A stretch of DNA of 64,000 nt, taken from Thiocapsa bogorovii. Its GTDB lineage: Bacteria > Pseudomonadota > Gammaproteobacteria > Chromatiales > Chromatiaceae. The stretch lies in NCBI RefSeq assembly GCF_021228795.1, contig NZ_CP089309.1, positions 2,914,001-2,978,000 on the forward strand, in the 5' to 3' direction. Shown in pieces: positions 10,201-21,577 of this stretch; within the stretch, counting starts at the first letter, position 1; the number at the start of each line of letters is the position of its first letter. The position numbers were made by a program, and so were the translations under genes. A model generated the notes under the pieces. The model was not told where the DNA came from, did no database searches, and saw only the letters and a program-made list of their open reading frames with translations.

Positions 10201-10890
10201 GCTGCCTTGCCCTTCAAACGCCGACTCGGCCAGGACGGCCGCGACGCGGTCGATGGACAGCAGGCCGTCCTCGAGCTGCCCGGAGAGTTCGGCCCGTTCG
10301 ACCACGGCAAAAGGCGGGTCACCGGCCGCCGTGAAGATTCGCAGGCGCTCCACGCGTGCTGACCCCAGCTCGAGGGCCAGCGGCAAGAGCAGATCGGGCA
10401 GAACAATAGGGTCCTCGGGGCCTCGGGCGCCATCGCTCAACATCAGGTCGACGTCCGTCGCACGGATCTCGGCGATTGAAAGGGTTCCGCCGAAGGCGCG
10501 CAGGGGCGACCACGCAAGATCGATGCGGCCGACGCGGATCGCGACGGCCGGCAACTGGATCGAGAGATCGGCGAGGACGACATGACCGAACAGTCGCCCC
10601 TCCACCTGACCGACCTGAAAATGGTCCGGTACCAGCTCGGCGAGCAGTTCAACAAGCGTGCGCAGACCGGACTGGGTCGCACCCAACCAGAGCAGGAACA
10701 GCAGGAAGACGAGAGGAAATCCGGCAAAAGGCCGCGGATTCAGGACGCGGAAACGGTGCTGCCGCTGCCGCGGGCGCGAGGCGAGCGCGGTGTCGGGTGT
10801 CGCAGGATCGGGCCCGGATCCGCCGGCAGGCGCCGGCCGATCCGCATCGGCCGGCGCCTGTGGACCCTCGGTGTCGGGCAGATCGGTCAT
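7273..10890 (-). CDS. tamB: Translocation and assembly module protein TamB
   Basis: 1205 residues from ATG 10890. A Pro/Ala-rich cytosolic N-terminus is followed by one membrane anchor (residues ~54-72, PFAGFPLVFLLFLLWLG). Then comes a very long run of beta-rich repeats of the kind that form the periplasmic groove of AsmA-like lipid-transfer bridges, and finally the conserved TamB C-terminal domain (GRYIAPGTFLEYETGLGD, RLRRNLTDRIQLEAQSG). The family spans the periplasm and moves phospholipid toward the outer membrane, classically with the BamA-like partner TamA. No tamA is next to it here. The upstream gene on the same strand (DUF3611) is 83 bp away. Confidence 0.93.
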   Translation of the reverse strand: MTDLPDTEGPQAPADADRPAPAGGSGPDPATPDTALASRPRQRQHRFRVLNPRPFAGFPLVFLLFLLWLGATQSGLRTLVELLAELVPDHFQVGQVEGRLFGHVVLADLSIQLPAVAIRVGRIDLAWSPLRAFGGTLSIAEIRATDVDLMLSDGARGPEDPIVLPDLLLPLALELGSARVERLRIFTAAGDPPFAVVERAELSGQLEDGLLSIDRVAAVLAESAFEGQGSGTARLTGAYPLDLDLNWELRPTPNAWVLGHSRLNGDLTRFTAQSTVTGSADVDLDVEISDPLGHARWSGTLDLVAVDLPAFDAELREVAVSGSLAIQGDRTSTGMTGEIQAESAERPALGHLAASLDLQWEDPELEIRSLDLRRADSVMQLSARGLIDLNTSVSAPAWDLRLSGTALNPAELLAAFVVDTDPELWSGLLDLQLATRGRLTEAGPAFSASLEGLSGELRGYPVSASGELELADGRLIIDALHAESGPSTLQIDGALDGALELRFALESPDLASLYPGTAGQLRASGSVSGAVGSPRLRIELNAEDLRVAEHGIARLSGLADLDLAPEGRLEIRLDGEELLIENRPWTRLSIRGEGRRADHRLGLSLAGAPLSVELALSGGLTETGRYRGQVTQLRLDSRDFETWRINQTSPIEINWPSFAAGPFCLRHDRGSGGCLEISRDASPAVMLAVAVDRLDLDLVAPLLPQELLLEGRAALDGRFVAAGTGLEGRATASLPAGRLRLPSARGQDQVLVFSGARFDVDARPGNLRGRLVVPLEGSGQADIDLELAGWRLDDPLRAAQPLSGRLRAQFDGLGWLARPIPQLTRARGALGADLALSGTLGQPDLRGEVRVDRGGFDVPLVGLAVADLTLSATAASAQRIRFSGGADVGGERLTIGGEGGFGPEGPRARIHAAGERLVLIDTSEYLVRVSPRLEVDATTEGARVRGEILIPEARITPRALPEGTVRPSNDVVIKGTDRPPRYPIDLAIGLRVGEGVNLDAFGLSGRLAGNLDLSQTPGRNLSGDGQLQILDGRYRIPTGFGPTADLVAPLTISRGQLIWVQSPIRNPGLLFLAQRGSGRTTANVRVIGTLADPQFTFFSNTDPAMSQSDAITFLITGIAPRGTDADQSAALAFGRYIAPGTFLEYETGLGDARNRFRLRRNLTDRIQLEAQSGRSPSVDLFWSIELARSGRRGMEPTPDKPIDGE

Positions 10891-10973
10891 CGGTGCCTGA
10901 AAAGAAGCCCGAAGGACGTTGGCCGCGTCGGTACAGCGCGCGACGCGGCGGGATAACCGATCGGGAAGGCGTT

Positions 10974-11609
10974 CTAGACGACGACCTTGCCCCCGCCGTA
11001 TTCGGGCGAGCCTTCGGTCACTCGGAACAGTAGCCAAAGGCTAAATACCAAGACGACCAGTTCGGCCAGAAGCGTGAGCACCATCGACATGAGGCTGAGC
11101 ATATCGACGGCCGACACCCAGCTCGCCGGTCCTGCTCCCGTCGTTTGAATGACGGGGACACCGCCTTGCGGCGCGGCCAGGAAGTAGAAGAGCAGGTGCG
11201 CAACCTCGACGAACATCACCGTGATGGTGAAGAAGATCGCCAGGCTGCTCGCTAAGAGACCGATCCACACGCTTCCGGCAAGCTCCGTCTCCGTCGGGGA
11301 GGTTTCCGGTCCTTTAATCTTGTCGGCGATACGCGTGTACCGAAAAAACCAAAAGGTGGTAAAGACCAGCATCGCCAAACTTCCCAGCGTCAGATACTCG
11401 ACGATCGGCAGTCCTGCGCGCGGCCCCGTCACCGATTGCGCGAATACGAAGCTGTAAAGCATGAGGACGAGCGGGATCACGCCGACTAAAACCTGAATCC
11501 AGAATCCGGTCCAGCCCAGCCGTTTGAAGGATTTTGCCAGGCTTTTGTGCGGCAATGCGCGCGTATCCGAGAGCTTGGTTTCGACCCAATTTTTGAACAC
11601 TTTCAGCAT
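10974..11609 (-). CDS. DUF3611-like integral membrane protein
   Basis: 211 residues from ATG 11609; the frame extends further upstream but that part is not protein-like. After a basic N-terminus (KSFKRLGWTGFWIQ) there are four membrane segments, at roughly 33-55, 68-90, 112-140 and 165-190. The arrangement and the RLGWTGFWIQ and FWFFRYTRIADKI segments resemble DUF3611 proteins, known mostly from phototrophs and related to the chloroplast Tic21/PIC1 group (family memory, not verified). Transport function is possible but unproven. Likely co-transcribed with tamB. Confidence 0.65.
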   Translation of the reverse strand: MLKVFKNWVETKLSDTRALPHKSLAKSFKRLGWTGFWIQVLVGVIPLVLMLYSFVFAQSVTGPRAGLPIVEYLTLGSLAMLVFTTFWFFRYTRIADKIKGPETSPTETELAGSVWIGLLASSLAIFFTITVMFVEVAHLLFYFLAAPQGGVPVIQTTGAGPASWVSAVDMLSLMSMVLTLLAELVVLVFSLWLLFRVTEGSPEYGGGKVVV

Positions 11610-11871
11610 GTCGACTCGATCCTTAATCTGGGTTGGCATTCGAAAAACCCGCGAACGGGCGGTTGTCGTCACATCGATTCAAGCAACTTATGCGATTCTG
11701 GAGCCGTCTCGAACGTGATCGAGCGGTATCGAGCCTGTCGAAAACCCTCGATGGAATGCGGCAAAAGGATAGTCGCGCCGCCTCACCGTCGCAAGACGTG
11801 CTTCCGGCGCCGCAGACGCGATCGCGTCGTCGACTAAGTCGATGATCCGCATCGACCCTTTCGGACGTTTG

Positions 11872-13083
11872 TCACGGATCATGTCCCGATGCAGGAGGCT
11901 CGACCTCGAGATCAAGCCGCCGTGCCAGCCAAGGGATGGTCCAGCCCTGCAGAACGAGCGAGGCGATGACCACCATGAAGACCACGTTAAAGAAATTCAC
12001 GTCGACGGGGCCAGGACTCATGACCGGGATGATCGCGAGGAAGATCGGGACAGCTCCCCGCAAGCCCACCCAAGCGATAAAGAGACGCTCTTCGAGACTG
12101 AACGTGAACGGTGCCAGACCGATCGCCACCGCAAGCGGACGGGCGATGAAGATGAGGAGAAAGGCCAACCCGGCCGCATGCATGATCTCGCCCGTGAACT
12201 GATGCGGCGTGACCAGTAAGCCGAGCATGAGGAACATCAGGATCTGACTGAGCCAGGCGAGGCTCCCGTGAGTGATGTCCAGCTCCTCCCGGCGCACCCC
12301 GCTGACGCGATCCATCAGGACCACCCCGCAGATATAGACCGCGAGATAACCGCTGCCGCCGATCAATTGGGTGCCGCCGAACAGGGCCATGGCGCCGGAT
12401 AAGGCCAATACGGCAAAGAGTCCGCTCGCCAGCTCGAGGCGGTTGATCAGCCAGGCGAGGATCAATCCTCCCAGAAGCCCTGCACCAGCCCCCACCCCCA
12501 ACTGCAGCACGAAGGCACCGCCCAGCTCCCACGACAGCTCGGCACTCCCGGCATCGACGAAGGACACCAAGACGATGGTCAGAAAGATCGCCATCGGATC
12601 GTTGAGGCCGGACTCGACCACGATCGTCTCCATGACGCGACCTTTCAGCCGGATGCCCCGACCTTGCAGCAGCAGGAAGGTCGCCGCCGCGTCCGTCGAT
12701 CCGACGACGGCGCCGAGCAAGAGGGCCACCAACAAGGAAACCCCCAGCAGCCAGACCGACAGGCCGACAACGGCAGCGGTGATCAACACGCCGACCGTCG
12801 CGAGCGTCAGGGCCGGACCCCAGCAGACGCGGATATCGCGAACCCGGGTACCCAAACCACCAGCAAACAGGATCACCGCCAGTGCGATGCTCCCCACGCG
12901 GTAAGCGAGCTCGAAGTCGTCGAACGCGTATCCCCCCGGCCCGTCCTGACCGACGAGCATGCCGATCCCGAGGAAGATCAGGAGGATCGGCGCGCCGAGA
13001 CGGATTGCGAGCGGGCTCATGAGAACACTCAACAGAACCAAGCCGGCGCCCGCCAAAAGAGCCCATTCCAATGACACGATCAC
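11872..13083 (-). CDS. CPA1-type cation:proton antiporter, short form
   Basis: 403 residues, about 12 membrane segments. Signature sites are ADAAAT-type GSTDAAATFLLL and ESGLNDPMAIFL, the Asp/Asn-bearing unwound helix of monovalent cation/proton antiporters. The closest named group is the NhaP2/CvrA potassium/proton exchangers, but those are ~570 residues with a cytosolic TrkA-C regulatory tail; this one stops after the last membrane helix (WTIPWLARRLDLEVEPP). So it keeps the transport core and lacks the usual nucleotide-sensing domain. Expected role: pH and K+/Na+ homeostasis at the inner membrane. Confidence 0.85.
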   Translation of the reverse strand: MIVSLEWALLAGAGLVLLSVLMSPLAIRLGAPILLIFLGIGMLVGQDGPGGYAFDDFELAYRVGSIALAVILFAGGLGTRVRDIRVCWGPALTLATVGVLITAAVVGLSVWLLGVSLLVALLLGAVVGSTDAAATFLLLQGRGIRLKGRVMETIVVESGLNDPMAIFLTIVLVSFVDAGSAELSWELGGAFVLQLGVGAGAGLLGGLILAWLINRLELASGLFAVLALSGAMALFGGTQLIGGSGYLAVYICGVVLMDRVSGVRREELDITHGSLAWLSQILMFLMLGLLVTPHQFTGEIMHAAGLAFLLIFIARPLAVAIGLAPFTFSLEERLFIAWVGLRGAVPIFLAIIPVMSPGPVDVNFFNVVFMVVIASLVLQGWTIPWLARRLDLEVEPPASGHDP

Positions 13084-13143
13084 GCTTAACCTCGTCTTCT
13101 CATCTCATTTGACCTCGCCGGTATTGACGGCCCGTTCGGCGCC

Positions 13144-13995
13144 TCAGTAGCGCTTCAATAGATCGTCGTAGGCATCGAATCCGACCAGCTCGCGGAGCGT
13201 GCCGAAGTCGACTCTGCGCGTCGGTGTGCGTCCGGCGGCCAGATCGGCGAGGGCCTCGCGCATGGCAAAGACGGCCGCGCTCAACAGGGTCAGCGGGTAG
13301 GCGGCGATGCGGTAGCCGATCTCGGCGAGATCGGTCGGCGGGAGGATGGGTGTGATGCCCTCTTCGAGCATATTGGCCATCTTGATGCCGGGGACCTCGG
13401 TGCAGAAACGGCGCATCTCGGCGGCGTCGCGCGGTGCTTCGAGAAAGAGGATGTCGGCGCCCAAGTCGGCGAACGCCTGCATCCGCCGCAGAGCCTCCTC
13501 CAGGCCGAGCGCGCTGCGTGCATCTGTGCGCGCGACGATCAGTGTGCCCGCGCCGGCGTCGCGCGCATCCACGGCCGCGCGCACCCTGCGGATCGCCTCG
13601 TCGCGGTCCACGACCTCCTTCACGCCGGTGTGACCGCACCGCTTCGGCATGACCTGATCCTCGATCATGACGCCCGCGAAGCCTGCGCGGGCATACTGAT
13701 CGACGGTGCGCCGGACGTTGGCTGGATTGCCGTGTCCGGTATCCCCGTCGCCGATGACCGGGATGTCCACTGCCTCGCAGATGTTGCGCCCCTGATCGAG
13801 CATCTCCGTGACCGAGATCAGACCCGTGTCCGGCAGGGCCAAGCGGCTCGCCGAGACCGCGAAGCCGCTCATGAAGGTCAGCGGAAATTCGGCCTGCTCG
13901 ATCAAGCGTGCCGACAGGGCATCGAAACAGCAGGGCATGACGAGCATGTCGCCGCAATCGAGGAGTGTGCGCAGCCGTGCGGCGGGCTCGTTCAC
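13144..13995 (-). CDS. Isocitrate lyase/PEP mutase family enzyme
   Basis: 283 residues. I use GTG 13995 because AGGA stands nine bases upstream; an in-frame extension beyond it is not protein-like. Fold motifs: VMPCCFDALSARLIE, DGDTGHGN (metal-binding aspartates), EDQVMPKRCGH (loop with the catalytic Cys, as in 2-methylisocitrate lyase) and ARTDARSALG. Members cleave or rearrange C-C or P-C bonds in small acids (methylisocitrate lyase, oxaloacetate decarboxylase, carboxyPEP mutase). No methylcitrate or phosphonate genes are nearby, so the substrate is open. Confidence 0.85.
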   Translation of the reverse strand: MNEPAARLRTLLDCGDMLVMPCCFDALSARLIEQAEFPLTFMSGFAVSASRLALPDTGLISVTEMLDQGRNICEAVDIPVIGDGDTGHGNPANVRRTVDQYARAGFAGVMIEDQVMPKRCGHTGVKEVVDRDEAIRRVRAAVDARDAGAGTLIVARTDARSALGLEEALRRMQAFADLGADILFLEAPRDAAEMRRFCTEVPGIKMANMLEEGITPILPPTDLAEIGYRIAAYPLTLLSAAVFAMREALADLAAGRTPTRRVDFGTLRELVGFDAYDDLLKRY

Positions 13996-14223
13996 GTGGG
14001 TCGATCCTGTCGTGGTTGCCGAGGCTCGAGTATAGCGGCCGTAAGCGCCTGAAGGGACTGAGGCCCATGCTATTAGCCTCGACGCGACCCTTGCGACCAA
14101 CAACATCCATGAGTTTGCTCGGGTCGAAGGGTTACGTGTCGAGCAGTGGGGTTGAGCGATCGTGCGTGCGCATCCATGTCTCACCGATCCCGAAGACAGT
14201 CCGGACAAAGATGCAACCACACC

Positions 14224-14598
14224 ATGCCCGCATTCACGGCCTATTTCGACGGCGGCTGCCCGCTCTGCAGCAAAGAGATCGCCCATTATCGCCAGATCGA
14301 CACGGCGGGAATGATTCACTGGGTCGACATCACCGATGACGGCGGCGCATTGGCCGAAGCCGGGATCGACCCCGCGGACGCGATGCGCCGTATCCACGCC
14401 AAGGAGACCGACGGCCGCGTCCTGATCGGAGTGCCGGCCTTCGTCGCGATCTGGCGTCGACTGCCGGGCTACCGCCGTCTCGCGGCCGTAGTGCAGGGCC
14501 TGCGCCTGGTCGGGCCGCTCGACTGGGGCTACGCGCACTTCGCGGACTGGCGTTTGAGGCGCCGCTGCAAGGATGGCGCCTGTACCTTGACGCCGTGA
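14224..14598 (+). CDS. DCC family thiol-disulfide oxidoreductase
   Basis: 124 residues from ATG 14224. The N-terminus YFDGGCPLCSKEI is the DxxCPxC motif of the DCC (DUF393) family, a small thioredoxin-like group with a redox-active CxxC. It has no signal peptide or membrane segment, so it acts in the cytosol. GVPAFVAIWRRLPGYRRLAAV is the conserved second half. Physiological partner unknown. It stands alone between two minus-strand genes. Confidence 0.87.
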   Translation: MPAFTAYFDGGCPLCSKEIAHYRQIDTAGMIHWVDITDDGGALAEAGIDPADAMRRIHAKETDGRVLIGVPAFVAIWRRLPGYRRLAAVVQGLRLVGPLDWGYAHFADWRLRRRCKDGACTLTP

Positions 14599-14640
14599 GG
14601 GTCGTGTTGGTTTTGACGCCAGCCATCAGCTCGCCCCGTC

Positions 14641-15315
14641 CTAAAGCAGCCCGCGCTCGGCCAGCGAGGTGCCTTCGCCATCGCCGACGATGACGTGATC
14701 CAGGACGCGCACGTCGATCAGGCTTAGGGCTTCCTTAAGACGCTGCGTAATCCGTAGGTCCGCCTGGCTGGGCTCGGCCACGCCCGATGGGTGATTGTGG
14801 GCAAAGATCACGGCGGCGGCGTTGGTGGCGATGACCCGTCGTACGACCTCGCGGGGATGCACGCTCGCCCCGTCGATCGTCCCGTGGAACAACTCGTCGT
14901 AGCTGATGACCCGGTGCCGATTGTCGAGGAAGAGACAGGCGAAGATCTCATGCGGCGAGCGGTACAGACGCAACTTGAGGTATTCGCGGGTCGCCTCGGG
15001 GCTGGTCAGCACATCTTGACCGCGAATCCGCGAGAGCAGGTAGCGGTGGCTGAGCTCGAGGACCGCCTGAAGCTCGGCGAACTTGGCTGTACCGAGACCT
15101 TTGCCCTCGCAAAAGCGCTTCTTGTCCGCGGCGAGCAACCCGACAAGCCCGTCGAAATCCGCCAGCAGCTCGCGCGCTAGATCCACGGCGCTCTTGCCGC
15201 GCACGCCGGTGCGCAGAAACAGTGCCAGCAGCTCGGCGTCGGATAGGGCGCCGGCGCCGCGTTCGAGCAACTTCTCCCGCGGCCGTTCACCCTCCGGCCA
15301 GTCCTTGATCGGCAT
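14641..15315 (-). CDS. radC: RadC family JAB-domain protein
   Basis: 224 residues. An N-terminal helix-hairpin-helix region ([27 protein letters not shown]) is followed by a JAB/MPN domain with the metal motif [10 protein letters not shown] ... HNHPSG ... [10 protein letters not shown]. The name says DNA repair, but the function of RadC is not settled. It is divergent from coaBC across only 68 bp; this radC/coaBC arrangement is standard in Gammaproteobacteria. Confidence 0.93.
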   Translation of the reverse strand: MPIKDWPEGERPREKLLERGAGALSDAELLALFLRTGVRGKSAVDLARELLADFDGLVGLLAADKKRFCEGKGLGTAKFAELQAVLELSHRYLLSRIRGQDVLTSPEATREYLKLRLYRSPHEIFACLFLDNRHRVISYDELFHGTIDGASVHPREVVRRVIATNAAAVIFAHNHPSGVAEPSQADLRITQRLKEALSLIDVRVLDHVIVGDGEGTSLAERGLL

Positions 15316-15383
15316 GCGACCTCCGTCGATGGGTTGCGTTAAACTGCGGCCTGTTCCGCAGCGGCAGTGTACACGTTTAGGTC

Positions 15384-16595
15384 ATGGATCCAAGCCCTCG
15401 CAATCAGGTGCTGCTCGGTGTCGGCGGCGGCATCTCCGCCTACAAGTCGGTCGATTTGGTGCGTCGCCTGCGCGAGCGCGGCTTTGTCGTGCGGGTCGTC
15501 ATGACACATGCGGCGACGGCGTTTGTCGGCCCTTTGACCTTTCAAGCCGTCTCCGGGCATCCGGTTCGGACCGATCTTCTCGATTCGGCGGCCGAGGCCG
15601 GCATGGGCCATATCGAGCTGGCGCGCTGGGCGGATCGGCTCCTGATTGCCCCGGCCACGGCGGACCTGATGGCGCGCCTCGCGGCCGGGATCGCCGATGA
15701 CCTGCTCACGACCTTGGCCTTGGCCACCGAGGCGCCGTTGATCCTCGCCCCCGCGATGAATCAGCAAATGTGGCGCCATCCGGCGACGCAAGACAACCTG
15801 GCCCGCTTGGTCGCCCGCGGCGCGCGCATCCTGGGACCGGCTGTCGGCAGCCAAGCCTGCGGAGATCAGGGGCCGGGACGGATGCTCGAGCCGCTCGAGA
15901 TCGCCGAGGCGCTGAGCCGATCGGACCTGCAGCCGCTGGCCGGCGTCCGCATTCTTCTGACCGCCGGGCCGACCCGCGAGCCGCTCGATCCGGTGCGCTA
16001 TCTCGGCAATCGCAGCTCGGGCCGTATGGGCTATGCGCTGGCGAGCGCGCTGACCGATTTGGGCGCGCACGTGGTTCTGATCAGCGGACCGAGCGCACTT
16101 GCGCCGCCGGCGGTGGCCGAGCTGGTCGAGGTCGAGACGGCCCTGGAGATGCACGCCGCCGTCACGGCTCGCGCGCGCGCGTGCGATGTCTTCGTCGCCA
16201 CCGCCGCGGTGGCGGACTACCGGCCCGCCGAGCCCGCGGGTAGCAAGATCAAGAAGGCCGCCGAGGCGCTGGAGATCCGGCTGGTGCGCAACCCGGACAT
16301 CCTGGCCGAGGTTGCCGCCCTGCCGACGCCGCCCTTCACGCTGGGCTTCGCGGCCGAGACGAACGATGTCGAGCAGTACGCGCGCGGCAAGCTGAAGGAC
16401 AAACGGCTGGACATGATCGCGGCCAATCGCGTCGGCGGCGCCGAAGGCGGATTCGAGCGCGAGGCGAACGCACTGCTCGTGCTCTGGAACGGGGGGCGGC
16501 GCGAGTTGCCCATGATGTCGAAGGTCGAGCTCGCGCGCGAGCTGGCCCTAATGCTCGCGGAACGTTATGGCGAACACCATGCTGCATCCTCTTGA
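15384..16595 (+). CDS. coaBC: Phosphopantothenoylcysteine synthetase/decarboxylase
   Basis: 403 residues, the usual full-length fusion. The CoaC half (1-190) has the FMN site [13 protein letters not shown], a histidine in [18 protein letters not shown] and the catalytic Cys in [12 protein letters not shown]. The CoaB half (190-403) has [33 protein letters not shown] and GFAAETND. It ligates cysteine to 4'-phosphopantothenate and then decarboxylates it, steps two and three of coenzyme A synthesis, in the cytosol. Its 3' end overlaps dut by 29 bp, indicating a shared transcript. Confidence 0.96.
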   Translation: MDPSPRNQVLLGVGGGISAYKSVDLVRRLRERGFVVRVVMTHAATAFVGPLTFQAVSGHPVRTDLLDSAAEAGMGHIELARWADRLLIAPATADLMARLAAGIADDLLTTLALATEAPLILAPAMNQQMWRHPATQDNLARLVARGARILGPAVGSQACGDQGPGRMLEPLEIAEALSRSDLQPLAGVRILLTAGPTREPLDPVRYLGNRSSGRMGYALASALTDLGAHVVLISGPSALAPPAVAELVEVETALEMHAAVTARARACDVFVATAAVADYRPAEPAGSKIKKAAEALEIRLVRNPDILAEVAALPTPPFTLGFAAETNDVEQYARGKLKDKRLDMIAANRVGGAEGGFEREANALLVLWNGGRRELPMMSKVELARELALMLAERYGEHHAASS

Positions 16596-17037
16596 GGTCA
16601 AGATCCTGGACCTGCGCCTAGGCCGCGACTTTCCCTTGCCGGCCTACGCGACGGAGGGTTCCGCCGGGCTCGACCTGCGGGCCATGCTGGAGTCCCCGCT
16701 CGATCTTGCGCCCGGCGCGGCCGAGCTGCTGCCGACCGGCATGGCCGTGCACATCGCCGAGCGCAACGTCGCGGGTTTGATCCTGCCGCGCTCCGGGCTG
16801 GGGCATCGGCACGGGATCGTGCTCGGCAACCTGGTCGGGCTGATCGACTCGGACTACCAGGGGCCGCTCATGGTCTCCTGCTGGAACCGGGGGACGGCGC
16901 CCTTCCGCATCGAGATCGGCGAGCGCATCGCCCAGCTGGTGCTGGTGCCGGTCCTGCAGGCCCAGCTGACGATCGTCGAAGACTTTGCCGCATCATCGCG
17001 GGGCAGCGGCGGCTTCGGCCACACGGGCCAACACTGA
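16567..17037 (+). CDS. dut: dUTP diphosphatase
   Basis: 156 residues. All five trimeric dUTPase motifs are present: [40 protein letters not shown], and [10 protein letters not shown] at the C-terminus, which closes over the active site. It hydrolyses dUTP to dUMP, keeping uracil out of DNA and feeding thymidylate synthesis. Starts inside coaBC (ATG 16567, or ATG 16579 four codons on), so translation is coupled. Confidence 0.96.
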   Translation: MANTMLHPLEVKILDLRLGRDFPLPAYATEGSAGLDLRAMLESPLDLAPGAAELLPTGMAVHIAERNVAGLILPRSGLGHRHGIVLGNLVGLIDSDYQGPLMVSCWNRGTAPFRIEIGERIAQLVLVPVLQAQLTIVEDFAASSRGSGGFGHTGQH

Positions 17038-17050
17038 CGCGCCGCTGCCC

Positions 17051-19389
<2,339 letters not shown>

Positions 19390-19401
19390 GCCGGAAAACG
19401 C

Positions 19402-20043
19402 CTAGGTCCCGTAGCGTGCCCGGTAGGCGCGCACGGCCTCGGCGAAGGTGTCGAGCTCGGGCTGCTCGTCGAGGTAGGTCACGAGATCGGTGAGGCTGAC
19501 GATGCTGTAGACCGGGATGCCGAAGGTTGCGGTCACCTCGGCAACTGCGGATCGGCCGTCCTGGCCCTGCTCCTGCCGATCGAGTGCGATCACCACGCCC
19601 GCCGGCTCGGCCCCGGCATCGCGGATGATCTGGACCGATTCACGCACCGAGGTGCCCGCGGTGACCACGTCGTCGATGATGAGGATCCGTCCGGCCAAGG
19701 GGCTGCCGACGATCAGACCGCCCTCGCCGTGATCCTTGATCTCCTTGCGATTGAAGGCATACGCGGTGTCTCGGCCCGATTGAGTGGCGAGCGCCATGCT
19801 GGTCGCCGCCGCCAGCGGGATGCCCTTGTAGGCCGGCCCGAACAGCACGTCGAACGTCGGGGCGACATCCAGGATGCATCGCGCGTAGGCGTTCCCCAGG
19901 CGGGACAGCCGCTCGCCCGTGTTGAAGAGGCCGGCGTTGAAGAAGTACGGGCTTTGACGACCGGACTTGAGCGTGAAATCGCCGAAGCGCAATGCGCCGA
20001 TCTCGGCGGCGAAGGCCAAAAATTCGCGTTGGTAGTCTTTCAT
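19402..20043 (-). CDS. pyrE: Orotate phosphoribosyltransferase
   Basis: 213 residues from ATG 20043, with AAAGGAA six bases upstream. The PRPP-binding signature [15 protein letters not shown] and the N-terminal [18 protein letters not shown] and [11 protein letters not shown] segments are those of OPRTase. It joins orotate and PRPP to form OMP in pyrimidine synthesis. It is convergent with argB, the stops being 12 bp apart, as in other Gammaproteobacteria. Confidence 0.96.
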   Translation of the reverse strand: MKDYQREFLAFAAEIGALRFGDFTLKSGRQSPYFFNAGLFNTGERLSRLGNAYARCILDVAPTFDVLFGPAYKGIPLAAATSMALATQSGRDTAYAFNRKEIKDHGEGGLIVGSPLAGRILIIDDVVTAGTSVRESVQIIRDAGAEPAGVVIALDRQEQGQDGRSAVAEVTATFGIPVYSIVSLTDLVTYLDEQPELDTFAEAVRAYRARYGT

Positions 20044-20128
20044 ACGGGATTCCTTTCGGATCTTTGAGCTGATTGGCGAGCGCTGACAGCCAAATAGCCA
20101 ACAGCCCGCTCTAGACGAGGTACGGAGC

Positions 20129-20815
20129 ATGATGGAGACAGCGCCGGGGATCTACTTGACCGCCTTTCTGGTCGGCCTGCTGGGCGGTGTCCATTGTCTG
20201 TCGATGTGCGGCGGTCTCGTGGGCTCCTTGACCTTAGGCTTGGATCCACGGATCCGTCGCGACCCCTTGCTGATGCTGCCCTATCAGCTGACCTACAACC
20301 TGGCCCGCATCGCCGGATACGCCACCGCGGGCGCGCTGTTCGGCGGGCTCGGCGCCTTGCTGCTCCAACTCGACGCCTTTCAGATCATGCAGCGCGTCCT
20401 CTATGGCATCGCCGGGGTCGTCATGATCCTGCTCGGGCTCTATCTCGGCGGCTGGTGGCGTCTCATTGCCGTGGTCGAGCGTGCGGGCGCCGTGCTCTGG
20501 CGGCGTCTCGAGCCCCTGGGTCGACGCGTGCTGCCGGTCCGCAATCTCATGCAGGCCGCGGCACTCGGCTATCTCTGGGCCTGGATCCCCTGCGGTCTCG
20601 TCTACAGCGTCCTCATTACCGCGGTCGCCACGGGCAGTGTCCTGGACGGGGCGCTCGTCATGCTGGCCTTCGGCGCCGGCACCCTCCCGAACCTCCTCGG
20701 CATCGGCCTCCTGGCCGGCGCCGCCGCCCGCATCTCCGAGCGCGCATGGGTCAAGCAAGTCGCCGGGCTGTTGGTCATCGGCTTCGGCCTCTACGCCCTC
20801 TGGCAACTCTATTAA
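20129..20815 (+). CDS. TauE/SafE-like (UreH_2) membrane protein
   Basis: 228 residues with six or seven membrane segments. The motif [11 protein letters not shown] near the N-terminus and [11 protein letters not shown] near residue 150 identify the UreH_2/TauE-SafE-like group, often linked to metal handling and cytochrome oxidase maturation; the conserved Cys/His suggest metal binding (inference). Either of two adjacent ATGs at 20129 and 20132 may be used. Its TAA stop lies inside the left end of a dispersed repeat element (20812-20897). Confidence 0.85.
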   Translation: MMETAPGIYLTAFLVGLLGGVHCLSMCGGLVGSLTLGLDPRIRRDPLLMLPYQLTYNLARIAGYATAGALFGGLGALLLQLDAFQIMQRVLYGIAGVVMILLGLYLGGWWRLIAVVERAGAVLWRRLEPLGRRVLPVRNLMQAAALGYLWAWIPCGLVYSVLITAVATGSVLDGALVMLAFGAGTLPNLLGIGLLAGAAARISERAWVKQVAGLLVIGFGLYALWQLY

Positions 20816-20897
20816 ATCGCGCTCTTCATTGACATGCCCCGTCATCAGATGGGCCTTGGTCGTGCGCACATGGAACGCTGGAGCTGGCGCGATTTAA
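20812..20897. repeat. Dispersed inverted-end element, copy 1
   Basis: 86 bp bounded by a perfect 11-bp inverted pair, TTAAATCGCGC (20812-20822) and GCGCGATTTAA (20887-20897), 64 nt apart. The left end contains the stop codon of the upstream membrane-protein gene. It belongs to a family of nine copies in this window. Confidence 0.8.
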
Positions 20898-20917
20898 GTA
20901 TTCAAAAATTTAATTGC

Positions 20918-21005
20918 TTAAACCGCGTCGGCTCAAAGGTCTGTTCGCGGCCAAATCCGGCCCTTTCAACTCGAACCTCGCCTGTCGCAAGAAGACGCGG
21001 TTTAA
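20918..21005. repeat. Dispersed inverted-end element, copy 2
   Basis: 88 bp bounded by TTAAACCGCGTC (20918-20929) and GACGCGGTTTAA (20994-21005), a perfect 12-bp inverted pair with the same 64-nt interior as copy 1. An AT-rich 20-nt linker joins copies 1 and 2. The right end supplies the TAA stop of the minus-strand DUF4426 gene. Confidence 0.8.
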
Positions 21006-21448
21006 TCCGTGAAGAACTGTTGCTGCAGCTCGATTGCCGCGGGCTCGGCACCGCCCGGCGGAGTGACCTGGATTTCGAAATCCACGATCTGGAGATTTGC
21101 GATCGGAAACTGTCCGACATAAGAGACGCCTTCACCGACACGGATCTCGCGCATCGGGATTGCGCTCGCAGGCGCGTCCCCGGTGCGTGCGGTGGCCTCG
21201 ACACGAGCCGGCACGTTTTCCCGCGTTCCGTCCGGGTGCGGCTTGACGATCGAGACGGTCAGCACGCCGTTGAGCTTGCTGCGTTGGATCCGGTAAAGAT
21301 TCGCGATCTCGGGATTGAGCATCTCGGTCGTCATGGCGTTGGTGTAGATGGTGTAGTCGCCGACGACAACCGGGCCTTCGGCCCAAGCGCTGTTGGCTGC
21401 GAGCAGTCCCGCGGCGACCACGACCCCTAGGGTTCGTTGAATGATCAT
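21002..21448 (-). CDS. DUF4426 periplasmic protein
   Basis: 148 residues from ATG 21448, with ACGAGG eight bases upstream. A signal peptide ends at AWA before EGPVVVGDYTIYTNA, so the protein is periplasmic. YTIYTNAMTTEMLNPEIANLY and the beta-rich remainder match the DUF4426 family, which in Pseudomonas follows the proC-yggT-yggU genes exactly as here. Function unknown. Both flanks carry dispersed elements: copy 2 forms its stop codon and copy 3 lies 26 bp upstream of its start. Confidence 0.82.
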   Translation of the reverse strand: MIIQRTLGVVVAAGLLAANSAWAEGPVVVGDYTIYTNAMTTEMLNPEIANLYRIQRSKLNGVLTVSIVKPHPDGTRENVPARVEATARTGDAPASAIPMREIRVGEGVSYVGQFPIANLQIVDFEIQVTPPGGAEPAAIELQQQFFTD

Positions 21449-21474
21449 GTTGAAACCTCGTTTGGCGGATAAGA

Positions 21475-21559
21475 TGAACCGCGTCCGCTGCGACATGCGT
21501 TCTCGACACGTGGGCTCGGACGTTAATGAATCAACGACCGTCCCGGTAGACGCGGTTCA
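21475..21559. repeat. Dispersed inverted-end element, copy 3
   Basis: 85 bp bounded by TGAACCGCGTC (21475-21485) and GACGCGGTTCA (21549-21559), a perfect 11-bp inverted pair 63 nt apart. Both arms carry the same T-to-C change relative to the consensus, which suggests paired selection or a copied variant. It lies in the region upstream of DUF4426 and may hold its promoter. Confidence 0.75.
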
Positions 21560-21577
21560 GAAGTCAGGAAAAATCTC

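Noticed and set aside
11688-11915. 75-codon minus-strand ORF after the antiporter
   Set aside because: It overlaps the antiporter 3' end, lacks a ribosome site and contains a dispersed motif (gagcctgtcgaaa) typical of noncoding DNA.
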